From: Pirellulaceae bacterium
Lineage (GTDB): Bacteria > Planctomycetota > Planctomycetia > Pirellulales > Pirellulaceae
Direction: 5' to 3'
Assembly: GCA_020852965.1 (NCBI GenBank)
Contig: JADYZV010000166.1
Span: 1 to 32,176 of the forward strand
DNA length: 32,176 nt
Shown: positions 26,111 to 32,176 of the stretch, piece after piece
Layout of the letters: each line of letters opens with the position of its first letter
How positions within the stretch are numbered: the first letter of the stretch is position 1
Notes under the pieces: generated by a model
Databases searched by the model: none
What the model saw: the letters and a program-made list of their open reading frames with translations, nothing else
Told to the model about the DNA's origin: nothing
Program-made: the position numbers and the translations under genes

Positions 26111-27712
26111 TTATTGACCGCACAGTCGTCTGGCCGCTTTGGCAAGCTCTACAAATTCCTCGCGCAGGCCGGTTGTGTCCTGACCCACACACTTCTGCGC
26201 AGTCTCGACGGTCCAATCCCAGTTCGCTCGACCAGCGTACTCGCTGTGTCGCAACAGTAAGCCATAGGCGGCGACGGCAGAGGCGAATTGGAAGTCTTGC
26301 GAAGGTTCATTGGTAACGCTCGTCGGAGAGAGACGTACTTGAAATTCGCTGCTCTCCGAACTCTTCGGTAGCTTGTAACGCAAGTTGACGGTGAGCATAT
26401 CGCTGGAGTCTGCGGTAGCAATCAGCTTTGGCTTGACGAACTCGCTCGGCCGCGACTCAGGCGAATCTTCTGAGGCGCCGGCTGGAATCATTTCGTAAAA
26501 AGCGGTGACGGTGTGGCCCGCTCCGATCTCACCGGCGTCTTTGCTGTCGTCGCGAAAGTCCTGGTTCTCGAGCAATCGATTCTCGTAGCCCAGCAAGCGA
26601 TAGGAATGTACATGCTGAGGATTGAAATCGAGCTGAATCTTGACATCTTTGGCAATTGTCACCAGCGTACCGCCGACTTGTTCAACCAGTACCTTGCGGG
26701 CTTCGAGTAGCGAGTCGATGTAGGCGTAGTTCCCATTGCCTTTGTCGGCCAACAGTTCCATTTTGGAGTCTTTCAAATTGCCGCTGCCGAATCCGAGCAC
26801 GGTTAGAAAGACATCGGAGCGGGCTTGTGTTTGGATCAACTCCAACAATGCACTATCGCTGGTTGCGCCAACATTGAAATCGCCGTCGGTGCAGAGGATG
26901 ACGCGGTTGATTCCACCGAGCACCTGGTGATCGCGAGCGACTTGGTAGGCCAGCTCGATACCTTGGCCGCCGTTGGTAGAGCCGCCGGCAGACAATTGTT
27001 CGATCGCTTTGAGGATCTTCGACCGTTCGCGGGCTGGGGTGGAGTCGAGGACCAGCCCCGATGCGCCGGCATAGACGACGACGGCCACACGATCATCTTT
27101 GCGCAGCTCGCCGGTGAGCAGCTCCAGTGCCGACTTGACCAGCGGTAGCTTCTTCGCATCCAGCATGGAACCAGATACGTCGAGCAAGAACACCAAGTTG
27201 CAGGCTGGCCGTTCGCCCTGCTCGATCGACTGTCCCTTGAGTGCCACACGCAACAGTTGATGCTTGGGCTGCCAGGGGCACGAGGCCAATTCCGTGGTGA
27301 CGCTAAATGGATGCTCGCCGCTCGGTTCGGGATAATCGTAGCTAAAATAGTTGACCAACTCTTCGATGCGCACGGCACCAGGTGGCGGAGTTTTTCCCTC
27401 CTGCAGCATTCGCCGCACGTTGGCGTAAGAGGCCGTGTCAACATCGATGGCGAATGTAGATTGCGGCTCATCGAGCGCGACCACAAATGGATTGTCGCTT
27501 ATGGCCGCATATTCTTCGCTATTAAACTCGGCTGTCGGAGTTTGTCGTAGTTCGTTGAGCGTATCGAGCCGAGATGTATCTACGGCTGTTGGATCAGTAC
27601 CGCTTCGGCTCATATGGCCGTTTTGCGCGCGTCCGCAGCCGGAGATCAACAGGAGTGTGACGAGTAGATAGGGCGCAACGAAGAAAGAAAGTGTGCGTGA
27701 CGAGTGAGACAT
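26111..27712 (-). CDS. YfbK-type von Willebrand factor A domain lipoprotein
   Basis: A 533-residue exported lipoprotein (signal peptide with lipobox LLISGC, Cys26). An N-terminal vWF-associated domain spans about 74-150 (NPFVVALDEPQSTFAIDVDT, and RIEELVNYFSYDYPEP). The vWA domain (about 172-350) has a complete MIDAS metal site: D178-V-S180-G-S182, T246 in GGSTNGG and D276 in CTDGD. The C-terminal part (about 355-525) matches DUF3520. Such proteins probably bind other envelope proteins through the metal site; no enzymatic activity is expected. ATG 27712 follows GGGAG at 7 nt, so the longer frame to 27751 is rejected. No partner ATPase of the MoxR type is present in the window. Confidence 0.92.
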   Translation of the reverse strand: MSHSSRTLSFFVAPYLLVTLLLISGCGRAQNGHMSRSGTDPTAVDTSRLDTLNELRQTPTAEFNSEEYAAISDNPFVVALDEPQSTFAIDVDTASYANVRRMLQEGKTPPPGAVRIEELVNYFSYDYPEPSGEHPFSVTTELASCPWQPKHQLLRVALKGQSIEQGERPACNLVFLLDVSGSMLDAKKLPLVKSALELLTGELRKDDRVAVVVYAGASGLVLDSTPARERSKILKAIEQLSAGGSTNGGQGIELAYQVARDHQVLGGINRVILCTDGDFNVGATSDSALLELIQTQARSDVFLTVLGFGSGNLKDSKMELLADKGNGNYAYIDSLLEARKVLVEQVGGTLVTIAKDVKIQLDFNPQHVHSYRLLGYENRLLENQDFRDDSKDAGEIGAGHTVTAFYEMIPAGASEDSPESRPSEFVKPKLIATADSSDMLTVNLRYKLPKSSESSEFQVRLSPTSVTNEPSQDFQFASAVAAYGLLLRHSEYAGRANWDWTVETAQKCVGQDTTGLREEFVELAKAARRLCGQ

Positions 27713-27830
27713 GGTAGAACTCCCGAGCAGTCGAGGAAGCGACGAATGCAAGACTCTATTAAGTGAGACGCGGAAAGCGTCGCTGATATTCCTGCGAATT
27801 GGAAATTTGGCGTGGATGATTTCGACCCCT

Positions 27831-28057
27831 GTGAGCTTGCCTCATCGGTGAAGCAGTTTTGTAGATAGAGGCACCTTCTGTTCACATCCCGCGTCTGTCC
27901 GTTGATGCGCTCGACCCCGCTGTGAGCTTGCCTCACCGGTGAAGCAGTTTTGTAGATAGAGGCGACTTCTGCTCACATCCTGCGAGTGTCCGTTGATGCG
28001 CTCGACCCCGCTGTGAGCTTGCCTCACCGGTGAAGCAGTTTTGTAGATAGAGGCGAC
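27831..28057 (-). repeat. 91-bp tandem repeat, 2.5 copies
   Basis: Units start at 27831, 27922 and 28013 with an exact 91-bp period; the third copy stops after 45 bp. Each contains GTGAGCTTGCCTCA, the 10-bp palindrome TCACCGGTGA (TCATCGGTGA in unit 1) and GTTTTGTAGATAGAGGC. The second half (TTCTGCTCACATCC and TGTCCGTTGATGCGCTCG) is also conserved between units, with a few substitutions. Confidence 0.93.
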
Positions 28058-28112
28058 CGGTCGCGTTCGCGCGGGGCGTCGGTGGCTAGAGATAAAACTT
28101 GCGCTCCAGCCC

Positions 28113-28300
28113 GGCAAGCGGGCAATGGGGGCGATAGGAACAATGGGGGCGTAGAGAGCAAGCAAGATGTACGAGCCAAGCGGGCGATGGGGGCGTAGAG
28201 AGCAAGTAAGACGTACGAGCCAAGCGGGCAATGGGGGTATCGAGATCGAATAAGGTGTACCCGGCAAGCGGGCGGACGCGGGGGCAGAGAGATCATTCTC
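28113..28300 (+). repeat. G-rich 44-bp tandem repeat, about four copies
   Basis: Units start at 28113, 28175, 28219 and 28263 with CAAGCGGGC. The last two steps are 44 bp; the first is 62 bp because an 18-bp block (CAATGGGGGCGATAGGAA type) is duplicated. Each unit has a run of four or five G followed by a purine-rich stretch such as GTAGAGAGCAAG. It lies between divergent genes and shows no coding logic. Confidence 0.85.
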
Positions 28301-28368
28301 TTGCTAGAATAGAATGCCAATACAAATCCCCAATTATCGAATTAATAAATATCTAGGTGTATATTGCT

Positions 28369-28908
28369 ATGTCGTCAGCCAATAGAGTTCAATCGGCCCC
28401 TCGGCCTGAATCGCCAGCAAAGCCTGCTCGGGTAAGCATTCGCCAAGGGGATCTCTCATTGGCCAGCGATCAAGCCGCCGTGATTGAACTGCTCAATTCG
28501 TACGCCAGCCAACTGGTAGGGCGGATGAGACCGTTGGACGCCTCGGTAGAAAGCACCGTGATTGAAGGACTACAATCGCAGCCCATGTGCCGATTGTTTT
28601 TCGCCGAGTTGGGTGGGCGCATCGTGGGCATGGCTCTATGCTTCCTGGGCTACTCGACGTTCAAAGGGGCACCGCTGATCAATATCCATGATTTAGCGGT
28701 CCACCCAGATTTTCAACAGCGAGGTATCGGATCGCAATTGCTCTGTGCGGTAAGCGACTTCGCGCGGCAGCATCAGCACTGCGCCGTGACGCTCGAGGTT
28801 CAAGCCAACAACCCAGCGCGGAAACTATATGCGCGGCACGGCTTCCAAGTTCTCGATGTGCCCGTCGACGATAACGCCGTTTTGTTCGGGAAGTTGGAAA
28901 TTGTTTGA
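28369..28908 (+). CDS. GNAT-family N-acetyltransferase
   Basis: A 179-residue acetyl-CoA-dependent acetyltransferase. The GNAT core begins at about residue 22 (VSIRQGDLS) after a Pro/Ala-rich leader. Motif A is clear: INIHDLAVHPDFQQRGIGSQ with the acetyl-CoA-binding QQRGIG loop (116-121). Motif B follows with VTLEVQANNPARKLYARHGF. The closest pattern is the small-molecule or diamine/aminoglycoside-like GNATs; the substrate cannot be told. ATG 28369 is chosen over the in-frame GTG 28357. Its 3' end overlaps by about 109 bp, on the other strand, the open frame of a truncated secreted-protein gene. Confidence 0.9.
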   Translation: MSSANRVQSAPRPESPAKPARVSIRQGDLSLASDQAAVIELLNSYASQLVGRMRPLDASVESTVIEGLQSQPMCRLFFAELGGRIVGMALCFLGYSTFKGAPLINIHDLAVHPDFQQRGIGSQLLCAVSDFARQHQHCAVTLEVQANNPARKLYARHGFQVLDVPVDDNAVLFGKLEIV

Positions 28909-29213
28909 ACGTCGTATTGAGCTGGATAACGAATGGTGGCCACTCCCTTAGCATCGCTGACAGATTCTTTGGGGACTCCAAATTTCCGTTCATCCCAAAA
29001 GCCATGTCCGTCGATTTCCACCATCCGCATCGCGTAGGGCATGACCATCGCACCCACGACCGCTTCGCCATCCTCGCCCGTCAGTACCACTTTCAATTCC
29101 GCCATCACGAAATCAGCCTCGGCAGTTCTACCAACTGCTTCTTCCTGAGCCAAAACATCAGCTACTGTCAACAGGGTCATTGCCACGATCAATAGCCACG
29201 CGTTTCGCATCAT
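28800..29213 (-). pseudogene. 5' fragment of a secreted protein, truncated against the GNAT gene
   Basis: The 137-residue frame starts with a signal peptide (MMRNAWLLIVAMTLLTVADV, cleavage near LAQ) and a short beta-rich region resembling the start of a carboxypeptidase-regulatory-like domain (LKVVLTGEDGEAVVGAMVMP, then GVATIRYPAQYD). After about residue 103 it runs antisense into the end of the acetyltransferase gene and no longer looks like protein of its own. This suggests that the 3' part was deleted. A short intact secreted protein is less likely but possible. Confidence 0.5.
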
Positions 29214-29328
29214 ATTCCCTCTCCGATTGCTAACTATCCTCGATACTCATTCATGCTACCACAACCGCAGAAGAACGACGTAAGCACTTCTTGGCAAACC
29301 GACTTCTGTCCCCAGAAATACCAGGAGA

Positions 29329-29362
29329 GGCAGAATGATGGGAGCCAAAATATCATTCTGCC
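29329..29362. repeat. 11-bp perfect palindromic repeat
   Basis: GGCAGAATGAT (29329-29339) and ATCATTCTGCC (29352-29362) are exact reverse complements around a 12-nt loop; a further ATTCTGCC follows at 29370-29377. It lies between the truncated secreted-protein gene and the ethanolamine ammonia-lyase gene, downstream of the latter. Confidence 0.75.
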
Positions 29363-29443
29363 GGCCATGATTCTGCCATAGAAATGATTGTTGACAATCA
29401 AATCGACGCGAGAATCTATGTGAGCGGTGACACCGAAAAGCAA

Positions 29444-31741
29444 TTAGCTAGTCAAAACGCGGCGGATGTCGAGGGCTGCTTGCTGAGGCGAGAGGGCGGT
29501 GGTGGCGATGCCGGAGATGACTTTGGTGATGTTGTGATCGATGGCGCCAGTCGTCTGCCACTGTTCACCACTCGCCGCAGTCAGATAGGCGGACAGTGTG
29601 TGGTGTCCGCTCCCTGGTCGCTCGCCGATGATGTGTACGAGCGTGTGTTTTCCCTCTAAGCCGGCGAACAACGCCTCGCCAATGCGATAGCCTGCGCGAA
29701 CACGGCCAGATTTGATCACAATGGTTTCAGGGGCGGTGCGGTAGCCGGCTTCCGCTAGTTCACTTCGCAGGCGCTCAAGCAGGGGGTGGAGATTCCCGTC
29801 GTCCATGGCGGCTAAGGCGTTGAGCCCTTCGGAGACGACTATCTGCACGTCGTAGCGTCCCGCTTGTCGCTCGCGCAGTGATCGTATTTGTGCTTGAGAA
29901 TCGACCCCCAATCGCTCACCGCCGGCGGGGCGCAGAATGTAGTCGAGCCGTCCTTGCGACGTGGACTCGACGACCAAACCGTCGGGGATCTGTTCGATAA
30001 AGTCGTCGCGCCATTCGACCCATATGCAGCGTTTGGAATCTTGGTAGATATGTTCGATCTCGGAGCGTAATTTGGGAGCGAGCTCCGAGGGGCGCGAACC
30101 ATAGCCTTGAGCGATGAACACACCTCGCTTACGGATCTCCGAGAGCTGTTGCTTGCCAGCGGCCAAGATGTCTGCATCGCTGCGCTTGTCGGCTTGACGA
30201 CGGCAGTACTGCAAGTAAACCCATAGCGGATCGCCAAAGTGCTGCGTCGGATTGCCGCCTGAGTCGATCACGCCCAACTCCATGAAGAACTTCCACATGC
30301 CATCGTTGACACGGAAGCCGAACTGCTCACGCAATCGCACGTGATCTTGATAGCCCGTCGTCAAATAGCCTAGCATGGGATCGATCTTGGTGGGCAAGGC
30401 CATGAGATAAGCCGGATTGGCGGGCGCGATTTGTTCCAGACACCAATCGAGGTCATCCAGAGTGACGTCCATGTGCAGCGTCGAACAGACATCCAAGCCG
30501 ATCGTCAGGCCGTGCAGCTTGCCCATCACGATATCTTCCAAGCAGCAGCGGACCAATTGCTCGCGCGTCCTAAACACCTCGGGGCCGATAAAGCCCGCTA
30601 CGTCGTTGAGGTGAACCCAGGCGCGCTCGGTATCCCAATCGGTCCCGCGTGCTTGTGCCATGTTCCGCGCCAGTTGCCGCGTGAAACCGTACTTGCGCGA
30701 CTCGTGCAGGACCATGTCAAAACCGTGGTCGTGGCCATTGGTGAAGTCGGCACCTTGGCCCGTTTCAAAGTACAACCCAAAGCGACCTTGTCGTCGCCGC
30801 GCGTAGTCGACCATCTTTTCGATCGTGACGTCGAAGGTCGCGTTGGCGGTGTCATTGCCTGCGATGCTCTGGAACCACAGCTCGGTCGATCCAGGCTGTT
30901 GTTCTTCGGCGGCGGCTTGAACGTCGATGTGCGATAGCACGCAGTGGGGAAGTAGGTGGTCGACGCCAAACGTGACCAACACCTCTTGCAATGTTCGCTC
31001 GACGGCTAGCACCGAAGCGACTTCGCTGGAGACCGGATTGGTGCCTATTAAAACATCGCCGACAGCATAGGCAAACGCATCGAAGACTTGCCAACGTATG
31101 TCATCGACGTTGTCGGTCGGTGAATTGGGTTGAACGCGCGCACCGAGATAACCCTTGGCACCTATGTTGCTTCCGGGCAGTGGATTGAATATCTTGGCAC
31201 CGAGCGAGATCAGCTCGTGGTTGGACATGAGTTTCACGAGGCAACCGATCACATCGCTGGAGAGGCCAGGCATCAGGGGCTTGATCTCAGCTTCCGTGGC
31301 TGAGAGTAGAAATTCTTTCAATTGGCCAAGGGTCGCCTGCGAGAACGCGGTCAGCGCCTGGGGCTCGAGCCCTTGCTGTAGAAAGTGAAACAAGTTGTCG
31401 CGTAGGGGCGGATGGGTATCGATTGATTTTAGGCGGGTGTTGGCGAGTAGTTTACGGGCCCGGGCGCGCGAGTTCTCATCGGCCGCGCTGACACCGACAA
31501 TGGCGTCTCCCTCCTTGAATTCATTGGCCGCACCGAGCAGGCGTTTATAGAGACGTTCATCGAATTGGCCCGAGTTGCGTTGCATGTAGGCGAATAGATC
31601 TTCATCGAGGCCAACTTCACCAATCGCTATTCCCGGCTGCAGTTCATTTCCAGCGGCGCTGGACGCTCGCCAGCCTGCCGCAGTGCTCAAGCCAGCGGCT
31701 ATCGAGCCCAGAAAGAAACGTCGACCAATGAGCGGTGTCAT
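29444..31741 (-). CDS. eutBC: Fused EutB-EutC ethanolamine ammonia-lyase with apparent Tat signal
   Basis: A 765-residue protein joining the large and small subunits of adenosylcobalamin-dependent ethanolamine ammonia-lyase, which converts ethanolamine to acetaldehyde and ammonia. EutB spans about 35-510: FDAFAYAVGDVLIGTNPV (220-237), LYFETGQGAD (323-332), GFIGPEVF (383-390) and LEDIVMGKLHGLTIGLDVC (401-419). A linker of about 80 residues follows. EutC spans about 595-765: LDYILRPAGGERL, QIVVSEGLNALAAMDDG (633-649) and HIIGERPGSGHHTLSAYLT. The N-terminus GRRFFLGSIAAGLSTAAG has the twin-arginine pattern followed by a hydrophobic stretch and an Ala-rich cleavage region, absent from ordinary EutB. 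ATG 31741 follows GGAG. No eutA, eutH, microcompartment or B12 riboswitch is visible nearby. Confidence 0.93.
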   Translation of the reverse strand: MTPLIGRRFFLGSIAAGLSTAAGWRASSAAGNELQPGIAIGEVGLDEDLFAYMQRNSGQFDERLYKRLLGAANEFKEGDAIVGVSAADENSRARARKLLANTRLKSIDTHPPLRDNLFHFLQQGLEPQALTAFSQATLGQLKEFLLSATEAEIKPLMPGLSSDVIGCLVKLMSNHELISLGAKIFNPLPGSNIGAKGYLGARVQPNSPTDNVDDIRWQVFDAFAYAVGDVLIGTNPVSSEVASVLAVERTLQEVLVTFGVDHLLPHCVLSHIDVQAAAEEQQPGSTELWFQSIAGNDTANATFDVTIEKMVDYARRRQGRFGLYFETGQGADFTNGHDHGFDMVLHESRKYGFTRQLARNMAQARGTDWDTERAWVHLNDVAGFIGPEVFRTREQLVRCCLEDIVMGKLHGLTIGLDVCSTLHMDVTLDDLDWCLEQIAPANPAYLMALPTKIDPMLGYLTTGYQDHVRLREQFGFRVNDGMWKFFMELGVIDSGGNPTQHFGDPLWVYLQYCRRQADKRSDADILAAGKQQLSEIRKRGVFIAQGYGSRPSELAPKLRSEIEHIYQDSKRCIWVEWRDDFIEQIPDGLVVESTSQGRLDYILRPAGGERLGVDSQAQIRSLRERQAGRYDVQIVVSEGLNALAAMDDGNLHPLLERLRSELAEAGYRTAPETIVIKSGRVRAGYRIGEALFAGLEGKHTLVHIIGERPGSGHHTLSAYLTAASGEQWQTTGAIDHNITKVISGIATTALSPQQAALDIRRVLTS

Positions 31742-31828
31742 GTGTAGTTCTCCGGAGTGGAATGCGTCGAGCGGTAGTGGGCGCGATGCTTGTGCTCAGG
31801 TAATTCGCTGGATGAAGCGGGTAGCAAC

Positions 31829-31908
31829 ACCGACGGCGGAGCGTCGGGCCACATTCGTTGCAAATTTTTTGGTAAACCGACGGCGGAGCGTCGAGCCACA
31901 TTCGTTGC
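31829..31908 (+). repeat. Family B palindromic repeat, two copies 47 bp apart
   Basis: Copies at 31829-31862 and 31876-31908 share ACCGACGGCGGAGCGTCG and then GCCACATTCGTTGC, differing at one base in the core. CCGACG and CGTCGG form the stem in copy 1. The same repeat occurs inside the efflux adaptor gene at 12532-12562. They lie upstream of the ethanolamine ammonia-lyase gene and just past the end of the Mpo1-like gene. Confidence 0.85.
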
Positions 31909-31919
31909 TACACCTTAGG

Positions 31920-32176
31920 TTATTCGCCCGACGTGGCCGAGTTGGTGCGGAAAAGGCGTTTTCCGAGTGCGTCGAGCACCCACAGCGGACCGATTAACAG
32001 GTACTGCAGATCCTCAAAAAACGCGGGCTTCTTGCCTTCGATTTTATGCCCAATGAACTGTCCGATCCAGGCTACCACAAAGACGACCAACGCGAGCGGC
32101 CAAATCGAGCTATTCGTCAGCGATTCGTAGAGGGCGACTAGGGCCAATACGCCGGCGGACCAGACCAACATCCCAA
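31920..32176 (-). CDS. Mpo1/DUF962-like membrane protein, C-terminal part
   Basis: The last 83 or more residues of a protein whose start lies beyond the window edge. It contains two or three membrane segments (LVWSAGVLALVALYES, WPLALVVFVVAWIGQFIGH, YLLIGPLWVLDAL) and the family pattern QFIGHKIEGKKPAFFEDLQY. DUF962 includes yeast Mpo1, a dioxygenase of fatty-acid alpha-oxidation; the His of the GHKIEG motif fits its metal-binding His. Bacterial members are poorly characterised. The ATG at 32171 is probably internal, because the frame stays open to the window end. It ends just after the family B repeats. Confidence 0.75.
   Translation of the reverse strand, partial: GMLVWSAGVLALVALYESLTNSSIWPLALVVFVVAWIGQFIGHKIEGKKPAFFEDLQYLLIGPLWVLDALGKRLFRTNSATSGE

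Noticed and set aside
27831-28057. CRISPR-like array (regularly spaced repeats with a palindrome)
   Set aside because: The sequences between the conserved 45-bp blocks are nearly identical to each other, so there are no unique spacers; the period is 91 bp, only 2.5 units exist and no cas gene is present. It is a plain tandem repeat.
27842-28320. Minus-strand open frames of about 100-140 codons through the tandem arrays
   Set aside because: They translate repeats in several frames at once (for example similar peptides from successive units), have no ribosome binding site and no protein-like composition.
31742-31919. Possible cobalamin riboswitch upstream of the B12-dependent EutB-EutC gene
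   Set aside because: The 178-bp gap is largely family B repeats, with no B12-box-like sequence or room for the multi-helix riboswitch.

Overview
The window looks like chromosomal DNA of a planctomycete, probably a Pirellulales-type (Rhodopirellula-like) bacterium. The evidence is a DUF1559 prepilin-like protein paired with a small lipoprotein, many Sec- or lipoprotein-type exported enzymes, three Uma2-family nucleases, a neutral ceramidase-like protein, and several families of short palindromic repeats scattered between genes. The assignment rests on gene content and general knowledge of the phylum; no database was searched. I saw no rRNA or tRNA gene, no CRISPR array, no transposase and no prophage.

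Layout, left to right. 1-143: a hairpin-forming repeat, then uppP (undecaprenyl-diphosphatase). 1138-7343: a five-gene plus-strand cassette made of a 907-residue alpha-helical protein with a poly-Asp tract, a short J-domain protein, a divergent GrpE-like protein, an Hsp70 and a tiny zinc-ribbon protein. This is a self-contained accessory Hsp70 system and the strongest candidate here for an undescribed functional unit. 7371-8867 (minus): a small lipoprotein and a DUF1559 protein. 9317-14513 (minus): a marR-MFP-RND efflux operon with two ATGA overlaps and a well-formed promoter/operator in front of marR. 14633-15952 (minus): purD. 16117-21327 (plus): an exported PHP-domain protein, two Uma2 proteins and an FdhF/YdeP-type molybdopterin oxidoreductase. 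21598-23304 (minus): a DUF5060/DUF4038 glycoside hydrolase. 23420-25175 (plus): an internally deleted esterase remnant and a ceramidase-like protein. 25195-27712 (minus): a third Uma2 protein and a YfbK-type von Willebrand A lipoprotein. 27831-28300: two tandem-repeat arrays. 28369-28908 (plus): a GNAT acetyltransferase. 28909-29213 (minus): a truncated secreted protein. 29444-31741 (minus): a fused EutB-EutC ethanolamine ammonia-lyase with an apparent twin-arginine signal. 31920-32176 (minus): the C-terminal end of an Mpo1/DUF962 membrane protein, cut by the window edge.

How parts work together. The chaperone cassette supplies an Hsp70 with its J-domain partner, a probable exchange factor and two uncharacterised proteins. 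The efflux operon supplies a repressor, an adaptor and an inner-membrane pump, but no outer-membrane channel lies nearby. The other genes are mostly single metabolic or exported proteins without obvious partners. Repeats are a major theme: at least six distinct palindromic or tandem repeat families lie between genes, and one palindrome has been read into the C-terminal end of the efflux adaptor gene.
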